46,554 bases of DNA from JALOOE01 sp964423545 (GCA_964423545.1 CAYRFV010000006.1:1-46554); one strand, 5' to 3'; shown: positions 24,242-35,868, counted from the first letter of the stretch. Made by a program: numbers and translations. Notes: generated from the letters alone by a model not told the origin.

Positions 24242-25189
24242 TCAGCCGCCAGCCTGTTCGCGGCGGGCGCGGCGAGCGGAGCGTTCATCGACCGGGGCAG
24301 CTTCGCCGCCGGCGGCAGCGGCCGCCTCGCGCGCAAGCTGGCGCTGATACTTCAGCCAGCGCATGCAGTCCTCATCGTGGCCCATCAGCATGTCGGCCGC
24401 CAGGATCGACTTCTTGATCTCCGGTTTGAGCGGATTGGTGATCGCGCTCGGCATGCCGCCAGCGATGAGCATCGCCATGAAGTTGGCATTGATCGCCTCC
24501 CGGTCTGGCAGACCAAACGAGACATTGCTGGCGCCGCAGGTGGTGTTGCAGCCCAGTTCCTCACGGATCCAGCGCACGAGCTGGATCACCGCGCCGCCAG
24601 ACCCGCGCACGGCGCCCGCCGGCATCACCAGGGGGTCGACCAGAATATCCTCAGGCGGGATGCCGTAGGTGGCGGCCCGCTGGACGATCCTTTTGGCGAC
24701 CTCGAAGCGCACCTTCGGGTCGGTGCTGATGCCCGACTCGTCGTTAGAAATGGCGATCACCGCACACTTGTATTCGGCGACGAGGGGGAAGACCGCCTCC
24801 ATGCGCTCGAGCTCCCCCGTGACCGAGTTGATCAACGGCTTGCCGCCCGCCGTCTTCAGGCCAGCGCGCAGCGCGGCCACCACCGACGAGTCTACGCTCA
24901 GAGGGACATCGACCACCGATTGCACTGCTTCGATGGCCGCCACCATCACTTCAGGCTCGAGCTCATGGGCATTGGCGACCCCCAGCCCGGCGTTGACATC
25001 GAGCACGGGAGCCCCCGCCGCGATCTGCGCCAGCGCATCGGCCTTCACGCGCTCGTAGTTGCCTGCCAGCAGTTCAGCTGCCAGCGCCTTGCGTCCGGTG
25101 GGGTTGATGCGCTCCCCGATGATGACAAACGGCAGATCTGGACCGATCGCAACCTCAACGCCGGTCTTGGAGCGAAGAATCGTCTGCAT
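24242..25189 (-). CDS. Pterin-dependent corrinoid methyltransferase (MeTr/MtvA-like, DHPS fold)
   Basis: 315 residues, start MQTILRSKTGVEVAIG at ATG 25189; the longer frame overlaps the divergent gene and promoters. DHPS-type TIM barrel with pterin-binding motifs: FVIIGERINPTGRKAL, PVLDVNAGLG, PLSVDSSV, GKPLINSVTGE, then CGASNVSFGLPDREAIN and the ITNPLKPE segment. Proteins of this type carry the methyl group between methyltetrahydrofolate and a corrinoid protein. The cognate corrinoid protein (28403) and reactivator (25413) are in the divergent cluster. The C-terminus is Ala/Arg-rich and variable. Its own promoter and a 31-nt leader hairpin lie upstream. Confidence 0.9.
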   Translation of the reverse strand: MQTILRSKTGVEVAIGPDLPFVIIGERINPTGRKALAAELLAGNYERVKADALAQIAAGAPVLDVNAGLGVANAHELEPEVMVAAIEAVQSVVDVPLSVDSSVVAALRAGLKTAGGKPLINSVTGELERMEAVFPLVAEYKCAVIAISNDESGISTDPKVRFEVAKRIVQRAATYGIPPEDILVDPLVMPAGAVRGSGGAVIQLVRWIREELGCNTTCGASNVSFGLPDREAINANFMAMLIAGGMPSAITNPLKPEIKKSILAADMLMGHDEDCMRWLKYQRQLAREAAAAAGGEAAPVDERSARRARREQAGG

Positions 25190-25218
25190 GAGGACATACT
25201 CCTGAAGGATTTCAATGC

Positions 25219-25249
25219 GAGGCCCGGTTCCAGTCAGAAACCGGGCCTC
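25219..25249 (-). promoter_or_regulatory. Stable hairpin in the methyltransferase leader
   Basis: An 11-bp perfect stem, GAGGCCCGGTT (25219-25229) with 25239-25249, and a 9-nt loop. It lies in the roughly 75-nt leader between the promoter and ribosome-binding site. There is no U-tract on the minus strand, so it is more likely an RNA-stability or translational element than a terminator. Confidence 0.5.
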
Positions 25250-25270
25250 CGTCTCTGTCAACGAAGACGT

Positions 25271-25300
25271 ATTATAGTCCAGGACGCGGGAGAGGCGCAA
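25271..25300 (-). promoter_or_regulatory. Promoter of the MeTr-lgt transcript
   Basis: Minus strand: -35 TTGCGC (25300-25295), 18-nt spacer, perfect -10 TATAAT (25276-25271). Back to back with the promoter at 25332-25360. Confidence 0.7.
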
Positions 25301-25331
25301 GTTGCCGCCGCACATTGCTTGCAGCCATCGT

Positions 25332-25360
25332 TTGGCATCTCGCACTTCTTGGCGTACAAT
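25332..25360 (+). promoter_or_regulatory. Promoter of the corrinoid reactivator gene
   Basis: -35 TTGGCA (25332-25337), 17-nt spacer, -10 TACAAT (25355-25360). Only 31 nt separate its -35 from that of the divergent MeTr promoter, so a shared regulator could act on both. Confidence 0.75.
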
Positions 25361-25412
25361 CCGCCTGTTGTTGAAAAGGCAGCTTCTCAGCCACGAACGA
25401 GTCGACCGATCA

Positions 25413-27536
25413 ATGCCAAGCCAAACCGACAAGCCAACCTACCGGGTCGTCTTCCAGCCGTCGGGCCGCCAGGCCGAGGTGTCCGAGGGTACAACGCTTC
25501 TCGACGCCGCACGTGCGATGGGGGTCGAGATCGAGGCCATCTGCAATGGCCGACAGACTTGCGGCAAGTGCCAGGTGGCCATAGAAGACGGGCATTTCCC
25601 CAAGCACGGGATCGTTTCGGCCGCCGAGCATCTGACCCCTCCCGACGGCCGCGAAGGGAAGTACTGGAGCGCTCACCCTCAGTTGCCGGGCCGGCGTCTG
25701 TCCTGCGGCTGCGAGGTGCAGGGCGACCTGATGGTGTTCGTTCCGGAGGAGAGCCAGGCTCGCAAGCAGGTCGTGCGCAAGGCGGCCAATGAGCGGGCGA
25801 TCGTGGTCGATCCTGCAGCCAAGCTTTATTACGTGGAGATCGAGGCGCCGACCCTGGAGCATCAACTGGGCGATTGGGATCGGCTGGCCGCGGAACTGGA
25901 AGCTCGTTTCGACCTCTCCGGGCTGCGGCTCGACCCGATTCTGCTCGCAACGCTTCAGCAGACGGTGCGCGCCGATGACTGGAAGGTCACGGTGACCGTT
26001 TGGCAAGATCGCGAGGTCATCCGCGTCCAGCCCGGCTACCGGGAAGAGATCTACGGCCTAGCGGTCGATATCGGCACCACGACGATCGCCATGCACCTGT
26101 GCGATCTGCGTACGGGTGCGGTGTTGGCAACGGCCAGCCGTATGAATCCCCAGGTGGCCTACGGTGAGGATCTGATGAGCCGAATCAGCTACGCCGATAA
26201 TCGCGACGATGGGCTGGCGACGCTGCACGACTCGGTCATCGATGCCCTGAACGCGTTGGCCGCCGAGGCAGCGACCGACGCTGGCGTCACCCCGGACGCC
26301 ATCACCGATATCGTCCTGGTCGGGAACAGCGTGATGCACCATATTCTGCTGAACATCCCGCCCAGAGAATTGGGCCAGGCGCCCTTCGGCCCGGCAGTGA
26401 GCGACGCGGTAGACATAAAGGCCAGGGATCTTGGGCTCAGGCTTGCACCTGGCGCCCAGGCGCACGTGTTGCCGGTAGAGGCAGGACACGTCGGGGCGGA
26501 TAACGTGGCTGTTATGTTGGCGGAGCGGCCCGACCAGGCGCCCGCCGATGAGACCTGGCTGATCGTCGATGTCGGCACCAATGGCGAACTGCTGCTGGGG
26601 AATGGGGTGCACCTGCTGTCGGCCTCCAGCCCCACCGGGCCCGCTTTCGAAGGGGCGCAGATCCGTCACGGCATGCGAGCGGCGCCCGGAGCGATCGAGC
26701 GCGTGCGCATCGATCCAGACACCCTGGAAGTGAGTTTCAAGGTCATCGGCCGGGATGAATGGAGCGACGCATGGGAGCGGGATTCGGCCGGGGCCGAAGG
26801 TGCTGCACTGGAGACCGCCGAAGAGCGGCGCCAGCGTAAGCGCCGGGCGCTGCTGGGGCAGGGGCCGATTCTCGCCACGGGGATCTGTGGATCGGGGATC
26901 ATCGAAGCGGTGGCCGAGTTGTTCATGGCCGGCGTGTTGACGCCCGACGGCCGATTCGCGCCTCAGATTCACAGCCCCAGGCTGAGCTGGCAAGGCGCCA
27001 AGGCCGACTTCGTGCTTGCCTGGCCGCACCAGACCGGCACAGGCCGGCCGATCTCAGTCACGAGCGACGATGTGCGCGCCATCCAACTCGGCAAGGCTGC
27101 GCTCTATTCCGGCGCGCGACTGATGATGGAACGGCTGGGGGCCGATCGCGTAGACAAGGTGCTGTTGGCCGGCGCGTTCGGTTCCTACATCGACTCCCGG
27201 CACGCGATGGTGATTGGGATGATCCCGGACGCCGACTTGAGCAAGGTGTTCACGGTCGGCAATTCCGCCGGCGATGGCGCGCGCATCGCCTTGCTTAATC
27301 GGACCCAACGCGAAGAAGCACGTCGCCTGGCGCGCTGGGTGGACTACGTTGCAGTTGCGCTGGAACCGCGCTTCCAGGATGCCTTTGTTGAAGCGCTGCC
27401 TTTGCCGCACAGGCATGATGCCTTCCCGCATCTGGCGGATATCCTGGATGCTGCGGCGAATCGGCGGCGGGCGCGCGGCGTCTCTGACGCGGTGAGCGCA
27501 CGCGAGCGGCGGCGTATGGCGAGCGGCGTCCAATGA
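25413..27536 (+). CDS. RACo/RamA-type corrinoid protein reactivating ATPase (ASKHA ferredoxin)
   Basis: 707 residues, start MPSQTDKPTYRVVFQPSG at ATG 25413. The N-terminal [2Fe-2S] ferredoxin domain has CNGRQTCGKC (C44, C50, C53) and the last ligand in RRLSCGC (C98 or C100). A linker and middle domain follow, then the DUF4445/ASKHA ATPase part: GLAVDIGTTTIAMHL (about 215), MNPQVAYGEDLMSRI, VLVGNSVMHH, WLIVDVGTNGELLL, GICGSGIIEAVAELF, KVLLAGAFGSYID. These proteins use ATP to push electrons onto inactive Co(II) corrinoid proteins, restoring Co(I). It opens the plus-strand methyl-transfer cluster. A roughly 30-residue insert with EERRQRKRRALLGQGP precedes the GICGSG motif. The ribosome-binding site is weak. 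Confidence 0.92.
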   Translation: MPSQTDKPTYRVVFQPSGRQAEVSEGTTLLDAARAMGVEIEAICNGRQTCGKCQVAIEDGHFPKHGIVSAAEHLTPPDGREGKYWSAHPQLPGRRLSCGCEVQGDLMVFVPEESQARKQVVRKAANERAIVVDPAAKLYYVEIEAPTLEHQLGDWDRLAAELEARFDLSGLRLDPILLATLQQTVRADDWKVTVTVWQDREVIRVQPGYREEIYGLAVDIGTTTIAMHLCDLRTGAVLATASRMNPQVAYGEDLMSRISYADNRDDGLATLHDSVIDALNALAAEAATDAGVTPDAITDIVLVGNSVMHHILLNIPPRELGQAPFGPAVSDAVDIKARDLGLRLAPGAQAHVLPVEAGHVGADNVAVMLAERPDQAPADETWLIVDVGTNGELLLGNGVHLLSASSPTGPAFEGAQIRHGMRAAPGAIERVRIDPDTLEVSFKVIGRDEWSDAWERDSAGAEGAALETAEERRQRKRRALLGQGPILATGICGSGIIEAVAELFMAGVLTPDGRFAPQIHSPRLSWQGAKADFVLAWPHQTGTGRPISVTSDDVRAIQLGKAALYSGARLMMERLGADRVDKVLLAGAFGSYIDSRHAMVIGMIPDADLSKVFTVGNSAGDGARIALLNRTQREEARRLARWVDYVAVALEPRFQDAFVEALPLPHRHDAFPHLADILDAAANRRRARGVSDAVSARERRRMASGVQ

Positions 27537-27619
27537 GCGGCCCACACCGTAGGGATTAGCCTGAGCGCAAGTGAGCCCCGGCTGTCTGCCGATTCCGGTC
27601 GTACGCGTCAGAGGTGTGC

Positions 27620-28303
27620 GTGAGACTCTCTGTTCTGATGCCTGCCTTCAACGAAGCAAAGACCATTCACCAGGTGGTCGCACGGGTGCAGGCCGTGCCG
27701 CTGGATCTGGAAATCGTGCTCGTCAACGATGCTTCTTCCGATGGCACCGCAGGGATCGTAGACGACCTGGCAGCGCCCAATGTGCGAGTGCTTCACCACG
27801 CGGTCAATCGCGGCAAAGGCGCGGCGATCCGCACAGCGCTTGATGCAGCGACAGGGGACATGGTCGTGATTCAGGATGCGGACCTGGAGTACGATCCCAA
27901 CGACCTGGTCCGGCTCATGGAGCCGCTGGCGGACGGTAGGGCCGATGTGGTTTACGGCGTACGTTCGCTTCATTCACAGCGGCTCATCATGCGCTTGGGC
28001 AATCGCTTCGTGACCCTGCTGGCCAACCTTCTTTACGGCCAGCGTCTGCGCGACATGGAGACCTGCTACAAGATGATGTGCCGGGAGCTGGCGCAGAGTC
28101 TGGATCTCGAATGTCGCCGTTTCGACGTGGAGGCCGAGATCACGGCCAAGGTGCTGCGCTCGGGCTACACCATCTATGAAATGCCGATCAGCTATACGGC
28201 GCGCTATGAGAACAAGAAGCTTTCGCCCCTCGACGGCCTGCCGACGGTGCAGGCGTTGTGGCGGTATCGCCACTGGACGCCGAAGACGAACCGCGAGGGT
28301 TGA
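27620..28303 (+). CDS. Family 2 glycosyltransferase (DPG/Dpm-like)
   Basis: 227 residues from GTG 27620 (AGAGG 5 nt before; GTG 27614 is an alternative). GT-A motifs: LSVLMPAFNEAKTI, VLVNDASSDGT, NRGKGAAIRTAL, the DxD-like IQDADLEYDP and VYGVRSLH, then METCYKMM and RRFDVEAEITAKVLRSGY with an IYEMPISY strand. It resembles bacterial dolichol-phosphate glucose/mannose-type transferases without membrane helices. It sits between the corrinoid reactivator and the corrinoid protein, although no functional link is obvious. Target lipid or polymer unknown. Confidence 0.88.
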   Translation: MRLSVLMPAFNEAKTIHQVVARVQAVPLDLEIVLVNDASSDGTAGIVDDLAAPNVRVLHHAVNRGKGAAIRTALDAATGDMVVIQDADLEYDPNDLVRLMEPLADGRADVVYGVRSLHSQRLIMRLGNRFVTLLANLLYGQRLRDMETCYKMMCRELAQSLDLECRRFDVEAEITAKVLRSGYTIYEMPISYTARYENKKLSPLDGLPTVQALWRYRHWTPKTNREG

Positions 28304-28402
28304 GACGCGCCGAGCGAATCGGTCAGGATTTCCTCTGATACTCGGGCTGTGAGTTGTGCATCTCCATCGCGGTGATCTGTCAGGCGGATAGGAACAATAC
28401 AC

Positions 28403-29071
<669 letters not shown>

Positions 29072-29158
29072 CGAGCGGTGGGTGTCGAGCGACGAACCGC
29101 AGGCCTCGATCGGAGGTTCTCATCTGCCGTTCTGCATTCGCTCCGCAGGGAGGTTCGC

Positions 29159-30043
29159 ATGGATAAGCTGCTCTCTTTCTTACAGTCCCATCCGATTGTG
29201 CTCGGCGACGGCGCAATGGGGACCATGCTGCAGGCGGCGGGCCTGACGACAGGCGGCGCGCCGGAGGAATGGAACGTCACCCGGCCGGAGGTGGTGCGCG
29301 GCATCTATCGCAGCTATGTCGAGGCTGGGTCACAGGTCATTTCCACCAACAGCTTCGGCGGGACCCGCTATCGCCTGGGCCGAGAGAATCTCCAGGATCA
29401 CGTCCGCGAATTCAACCTGGCCGCGGCCAGGTTGGCGCGCGAGGTGGCTGACGCGGCCGACCACGAGGTGCTGGTGGCGGGCGACATCGGCCCGTCAGGC
29501 GAGATCATGGCGCCACTCGGTGTGCTGACGCCGGAGGATGGCCGCTCCGCGTTTGCGGAGCAGGCTGCGGCGCTGGCCGAAGGGGGCGTGGATTTCTACT
29601 TGATTGAGACGATGAGCGCTCTGGAGGAGGTCGAGGCGGCAGTCGAGGGCATCCGCGCGGTCTCCACCCTCCCGATTGCGGCCACCATGACCTTCGATAC
29701 GCGCTTCCGCACCATGATGGGCGTCAAGCCGGTGCAGGCGCTGGAAGCGTTCTACGCCTGGGGGATCCGCGTGATGGGCGCGAACTGCGGCAATGGTCCG
29801 AGCGAGATCGAGCGCGTGATCGGCGAGATGGCGGCGGCGCGGCCGGCCGGCGTCTACCTGGTCGCCCAGTCCAATGCCGGTCTGCCGCGTTACCAGGACA
29901 AGAAGATCACCTACGATGGCACGCCCGAGGTGATGGCAGGCTACGCTCTGAAGATGAAAGAGCTGGGAATCAACTACATCGGCGCCTGCTGCGGCTCGAC
30001 CCCGGCGCACATCGCCGCGATGCGTGAGGCGCTGAAAGGCTGA
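29159..30043 (+). CDS. Homocysteine S-methyltransferase family protein
   Basis: 294 residues, start MDKLLSFLQSHPIVLGDGAMGT at ATG 29159 (GGGAGG 5 nt upstream). TIM barrel related to the first module of MetH and to BHMT. The three Zn ligands are intact: C210 in GANCGNG and C277, C278 in IGACCGS; TNSFGGTR and AGDIGPSGE are typical. The Zn activates a thiol, normally homocysteine. Next to a corrinoid protein it would take the methyl group from methyl-Co, giving methionine. A catabolic methyltransferase with a different thiol or methyl donor is possible. The gene ends the plus-strand cluster. Confidence 0.9.
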   Translation: MDKLLSFLQSHPIVLGDGAMGTMLQAAGLTTGGAPEEWNVTRPEVVRGIYRSYVEAGSQVISTNSFGGTRYRLGRENLQDHVREFNLAAARLAREVADAADHEVLVAGDIGPSGEIMAPLGVLTPEDGRSAFAEQAAALAEGGVDFYLIETMSALEEVEAAVEGIRAVSTLPIAATMTFDTRFRTMMGVKPVQALEAFYAWGIRVMGANCGNGPSEIERVIGEMAAARPAGVYLVAQSNAGLPRYQDKKITYDGTPEVMAGYALKMKELGINYIGACCGSTPAHIAAMREALKG

Positions 30044-30109
30044 CCAGGAGCGCGGCTGAGGAACGAGGTGGCGTTCTGCGTGACCTCGGTCGATCCGCAG
30101 GCGCGCCGC

Positions 30110-31825
<1,716 letters not shown>

Positions 31826-31883
31826 GGATGCCTCTCGCAGCGCTGCTGGCGCTGTATGAATCGAATCGATTGACCACGCGCCG

Positions 31884-31913
31884 ATTGTATCTCGCGCACG
31901 GAATTGCGGTCAA
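31884..31913 (-). promoter_or_regulatory. Promoter of the DUF6909-like gene
   Basis: Minus strand: -35 TTGACC (31913-31908), 18-nt spacer, -10 TACAAT (31889-31884). Leader of about 52 nt. Confidence 0.75.
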
Positions 31914-31969
31914 ACTGGGTGTTGGCCTGCAGCATGCCAGCCGCGCTGAGACGCAGCGGAGAAGCGCGC

Positions 31970-31998
31970 TTGCAATGTACACTGCTTGTTGCTAGAAT
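31970..31998 (+). promoter_or_regulatory. ppk1 promoter
   Basis: -35 TTGCAA (31970-31975), 17-nt spacer, -10 TAGAAT (31993-31998). Leader of about 35 nt ending in GGAGGAGGGG before the GTG start. Confidence 0.75.
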
Positions 31999-32039
31999 AG
32001 CGACATGAGAGCTTCGTTGGCCTGGGAGGAGGGGCGCTG

Positions 32040-34211
32040 GTGGACACACAAATCCTGACATCGGTTGCGCAGCCGCTGGCTGTGACCACACTGCCGGCTG
32101 TGACTACGCCGCCGGCTGTGGCCTCGTCGCTGCCTGTCGCCGATCTTAAGGATCACGCCTTGTATTTCAATCGGGAGCTGAGCTGGATCGAGTTCAACCG
32201 CCGCGTGCTGGAGGAGGCGCAGGATTCTCGCAACCCGCTCCTCGAGCGAGTTAAGTTCCTGGCGATCTTCAGCTCGAATCTCGACGAATTCTTCATGATC
32301 CGCGTCTCCGGGCTCAAGGATCAGATCAGTGCCGGCGTCGTCAACCTGCCGCCGGATGGGATGACGCCAGCGCAGCAGCTTAAGCAGATTCGAGAACAGG
32401 TGCTGCCACTGATGCGGGAGCAGCGCCGGGTTTTCTACGACAACGTGCTGCCCGAGCTGGCAGCCGCTGGAATTCGCATCGAACGCTATGCCGACCTGGA
32501 TGACCGCGATTGCGATCACCTGCGTGAGATGTACCAGTCCGAGATTCACCCCGTGCTCACACCGCTGGCCGTCGATCCCGGCCGGCCTTTTCCCCACATT
32601 TCCAACCTCAGCTTGAATCTGGCGCTGACCGTGCGCAACCCGAAGGGGGAGGAGCGCTTCGCGCGGGTCAAGGTGCCCACGACGCTGCAGAGACTGCTGT
32701 CGTTGGAGGACGGCAAGCGCTTCATCTGGCTCGAAGATGTCATCGCGGGCAATCTGGCCACGCTCTTTCCGGGACATGAGGTGCTTGAGGCGTACAGCTT
32801 CCACGTGCTGCGCGATGCCGATCTGGAGATCCAGGAGGATGAGGCGCCGGACCTGCTGGAAACCATCGAGCAGGGGCTGCACCTGCGCCAGCTCGGCCCG
32901 GTGGTGCGCCTGGTCGTCGATGAGGCGATGCCCGAGAGCATGGTCAGGCTTCTGATGCAGAAACTGGAGGTGGCGGCGGACGACGTATATGCGATGCGCC
33001 CGCCGTTGGCGATGGGCGGCTTGTGGGCGCTGGCGGATCTGAACTACCCCGAGCTGCGCGATGCGCCCTTTTTCCCATCTGTGCCGCAGCCTTTGCGCAA
33101 TCTGAAGAAGCCTGAGGACATCTTCGCGGCCATTCGCAAACAGGACATCCTCCTCCATCACCCCTATGATTCCTTCGGCCCGGTGCTCGACTTCATCAAA
33201 GCGGCCGCCGCCGATCCGAACGTGCTGGCGATCAAACAGACCCTCTACCGGGTCGGCCAGAACGCACCGGTCGTGGCCGCGCTGCTCGAAGCGCAGCGGA
33301 ACAGCAAGCAGGTGGCGGTGCTCGTGGAGCTCAAGGCCCGCTTCGACGAGGAAAGCAACATCGTCTGGGCCAAGGCGCTGGAGGCCGCGGGAGTGCATGT
33401 CGTCTATGGCCTGTTGGGTCTGAAGACGCACAGCAAGATTACGCTGGTGGTGCGCAAGGAGGAGGGGCGGCTGCGGCGTTATCTGCACCTGGCGACGGGC
33501 AACTACAACGCCGTGACCGCCGGCATCTACACCGATCTGGGGCTGTTCACCTGTGACCCGGACATGGGGGCCGACGCAACCGAGCTGTTCAACACGCTGA
33601 CGGGCTATTCGACGCAGACCTACTATCGCAGCTTGATCGTGGCCCCACGCGGGATGCGTGAACGCGTTGAAGACCTCATCGACCGCGAAGTCGAGCATCA
33701 GCTCGCGGGACGCGGGGGCCATCTTGTTTTCAAGATGAATGCGCTGGTCGACGATCGTCTGATCCGCAGGCTCTACCGAGCATCGCAGGCCGGCGTGCAA
33801 ATCGATCTGATTGTCCGGGGCATCTGCTGCTTGCGGCCAGGGCTGCCGGGGATCAGCGAGAACATCCGCGTCATCAGCATCGTGGGCCGCTTCCTGGAGC
33901 ACAGCCGCATCTATTACTTCGAGAATGGCGGCGATCCGGAAGTGTACCTGGGCAGCGCCGATCTGATGCCGCGCAATCTCGATCGCCGGGTCGAAGTCAT
34001 CTTTCCGGTCAAGGATGCGGCCATCCGCGCCTACATCCGGCGCGCGATTCTTGAGGTTGAGCTGCGCAACAACACCACTGCGCGCGAGCTGCACCCACAC
34101 GGCGCCTACACGCGACGAAGTCCGGCCCCGGGGGAGCTGCCGATCGACAGTCAGGCCTGGCTCCTGGCCCATCCGGCGCAGGGCGGGCGCGGTGCAGTGT
34201 TCCGGCCCTGA
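32040..34211 (+). CDS. ppk1: Polyphosphate kinase 1
   Basis: 723 residues from GTG 32040. Family landmarks: YFNRELSWIEFNRRVLEEA, LAIFSSNLDEFFMIRVSGL, DPGRPFPHISNLSLNLA, and the catalytic phospho-His H464 in LKTHSKITL followed by YLHLATGNYN. The second half has GICCLRPGLPG, HSRIYYF and SADLMPRNLDRRVE. The enzyme reversibly polymerises the ATP gamma-phosphate into polyphosphate on its own His. The first 35 residues are low-complexity, built from three 18-nt repeats (AVTTLP, AVTTPP, AVASSL). It converges on the arsenic genes, with an imperfect GATCAGG/CCTGATC hairpin between. Confidence 0.96.
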   Translation: MDTQILTSVAQPLAVTTLPAVTTPPAVASSLPVADLKDHALYFNRELSWIEFNRRVLEEAQDSRNPLLERVKFLAIFSSNLDEFFMIRVSGLKDQISAGVVNLPPDGMTPAQQLKQIREQVLPLMREQRRVFYDNVLPELAAAGIRIERYADLDDRDCDHLREMYQSEIHPVLTPLAVDPGRPFPHISNLSLNLALTVRNPKGEERFARVKVPTTLQRLLSLEDGKRFIWLEDVIAGNLATLFPGHEVLEAYSFHVLRDADLEIQEDEAPDLLETIEQGLHLRQLGPVVRLVVDEAMPESMVRLLMQKLEVAADDVYAMRPPLAMGGLWALADLNYPELRDAPFFPSVPQPLRNLKKPEDIFAAIRKQDILLHHPYDSFGPVLDFIKAAAADPNVLAIKQTLYRVGQNAPVVAALLEAQRNSKQVAVLVELKARFDEESNIVWAKALEAAGVHVVYGLLGLKTHSKITLVVRKEEGRLRRYLHLATGNYNAVTAGIYTDLGLFTCDPDMGADATELFNTLTGYSTQTYYRSLIVAPRGMRERVEDLIDREVEHQLAGRGGHLVFKMNALVDDRLIRRLYRASQAGVQIDLIVRGICCLRPGLPGISENIRVISIVGRFLEHSRIYYFENGGDPEVYLGSADLMPRNLDRRVEVIFPVKDAAIRAYIRRAILEVELRNNTTARELHPHGAYTRRSPAPGELPIDSQAWLLAHPAQGGRGAVFRP

Positions 34212-34305
34212 CGCACGCGGCGCGTGACCCGTCCTGCGTTGTCCACGGTCCGTGATCAGGGCAGACGTTCTTCCTGATCGCGCAGCACTCGTCACGCGGC
34301 ACGCT

Positions 34306-35835
34306 CTATTTGCGCGCAGAGACCGACAGGCTGTAGACGGCCACTCCAGACACCTGGCCTCCGCTGAGGCTGCGCCTGGCTTCGATCTCTCGGAATCCTG
34401 CAGCGGCCAGCAGATCGAGGTACTCGCGTTCCGGCAGCGCGCCGCTGACGCAGCCAGCCCATGCCGCCGGATTGCCGCGTACGCTGAGAGGCAGTCCTCC
34501 CGCGGCCACTACGTCGCTGATGGCCAGCCGGCCGTCTTCGCGCAGCACGCGATACGCCTCCTCGAAGACCCGACCCTTGTCCTCGCACAGGTTGATGACG
34601 CAGTTGGACAGGATTACATCCACTGTGCCGCTCTCGACCGGCATTGCTTCGGCCTGGCCCAGGCGGAACTCCACCTGGCCGAGACCTGCTTCACTGGCAG
34701 TTCGGCGCGCCCGCTCGATCATGGCCGCCGTCATATCGAGTCCGATGACGCGGCCTTCCGCCCCAACGTGGTGAGCGGCGACGAAGGCGTCGATCCCACC
34801 GCCGCTTCCGATATCGAGCACCACCTCGCCGCGACGCAGTGAGGCGAGCGCGGTCGGATTGCCGCAGCCCAGCGACATTCCGGCCGCGGCCGCAGGCACG
34901 GCGGTGAGCTGATCCGCCGTATAGCCGGTGATCCATGCCACATCGTCATTGGCGTTGGCGCTTTCCAGCCGGTGCATGGCGTTCTCCGGCGCACAGCAGC
35001 TTGTGATGAGTGGGATGTCGGCGTGGAATTCCGACGGGTCCGCCGGCCGCGCGGCGTGCTCGCCGCCGAGCGCAATGTCGGCCGCCGAATCGACCGGAGA
35101 CGCGGCCGATCTGCTGCAGGAGGGCCCGCATGCGGTGCGGCTGGCTTCAGCCACGGCGGCGTAGTTCGCCTGGACCGCGGCGCGTGCGCCAGACACCGGG
35201 CGAGCGCCGGTTGCGATGAAGACACTGATTTCGGCGCGGCCATCGGGTGCACACTGAGCGGTGGCGCAGCATGTTTGGCTGCTGCAGGTGACGAGCACGT
35301 TCACCAATCCGGCTTCGCGCAGCCATCGCTTCACCTGCGCCCGCTCGAAGCCGAGCCACTCATCCGCCATCTCGGCCCGCATCCACTCGTGATCGTGCCG
35401 ATCCATGTCGGTGATGACGATGCGGCCGCCTGGGCGCAGGATGCGCGCCATCTCCCGGAGCGTCGCGGCCGGGTCGGGGCAGTGGTGCAGAACCATGTTG
35501 GCAAATGCGGCATCCACGCTGGCGTCAGGTAACGGCAAGATGCTGCCGTCCGTCAACTGGTAGTCCACGTTGTTGTAGGCGGCCAGGTTCCGCCGCGCCA
35601 CGTCCAGCATGGCCTGCGAGCCGTCCAGCGCATGAACGCGGTGCACGATCGGCGCCAAGCCCGCCGCAATGAAGCCGGCGCCGCACCCAACGTCTGCCAC
35701 CTCCATCTCCGGCCGCAGATAGGCGCGAGCGATGGCCGAGTCGCGTAGGGCCTCGGTGAAGTACCCGGCCCTGATCGAATCCCAGTCGTCAGCCACGCGG
35801 TCGAAGTAGTCCCTTGCTGCCTGTGTCATTGTCAC
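34306..35835 (-). CDS. arsM: ArsM-like arsenite methyltransferase fused to a second methyltransferase
   Basis: 509 residues from GTG 35835, chosen because AGGAGG is 6 nt upstream (ATG 35829 is two codons later). Residues about 4-215 are a class I SAM methyltransferase (motif I VADVGCGAGF at 46-55, HCPDPAATLREMARILRPGG) ending in a Cys-rich CSSQTCCATAQC, like the methyltransferases that accompany ArsR regulators. Residues about 218-509 are ArsM. All three arsenite-binding Cys of the family are present (GCGNP C324, SNCVINL C412, WAGCVSG C462), with motif I VLDIGSGGGIDAF. A further SCC at about 279-281 could bind arsenic. ArsM turns arsenite into methylated, partly volatile forms. It is preceded by an operator like the arsR one; the N-terminal enzyme's substrate is unknown. 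Confidence 0.85.
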   Translation of the reverse strand: MTMTQAARDYFDRVADDWDSIRAGYFTEALRDSAIARAYLRPEMEVADVGCGAGFIAAGLAPIVHRVHALDGSQAMLDVARRNLAAYNNVDYQLTDGSILPLPDASVDAAFANMVLHHCPDPAATLREMARILRPGGRIVITDMDRHDHEWMRAEMADEWLGFERAQVKRWLREAGLVNVLVTCSSQTCCATAQCAPDGRAEISVFIATGARPVSGARAAVQANYAAVAEASRTACGPSCSRSAASPVDSAADIALGGEHAARPADPSEFHADIPLITSCCAPENAMHRLESANANDDVAWITGYTADQLTAVPAAAAGMSLGCGNPTALASLRRGEVVLDIGSGGGIDAFVAAHHVGAEGRVIGLDMTAAMIERARRTASEAGLGQVEFRLGQAEAMPVESGTVDVILSNCVINLCEDKGRVFEEAYRVLREDGRLAISDVVAAGGLPLSVRGNPAAWAGCVSGALPEREYLDLLAAAGFREIEARRSLSGGQVSGVAVYSLSVSARK

Positions 35836-35852
35836 GGTGTCCCTCCTGCAAA

Positions 35853-35868
35853 ATCGTAAAATTACGAT
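35853..35868. promoter_or_regulatory. ArsR operator in front of arsM
   Basis: ATCGTA-AAAT-TACGAT, two 6-bp inverted half-sites with a 4-nt centre. It matches the half-site and spacing of the operator in front of arsR (36312-36333). It lies just upstream of the arsM ribosome-binding site, so ArsR would block a start here or read-through past the arsR terminator. Confidence 0.8.

Noticed and set aside
25219..25249. Terminator between divergent corrinoid genes
   Set aside because: No T-tract on either strand and it lies inside a leader, so it is recorded as a leader hairpin.
23249..25792. 847-aa open frame on the plus strand
   Set aside because: Antisense to lgt and the methyltransferase, both of which have clear family motifs. 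The composition is that of a GC-rich shadow frame.
31992..34295. 767-aa open frame on the minus strand
   Set aside because: Lies opposite ppk1, which has its catalytic His and full-length homology; the antisense frame shows no domain.
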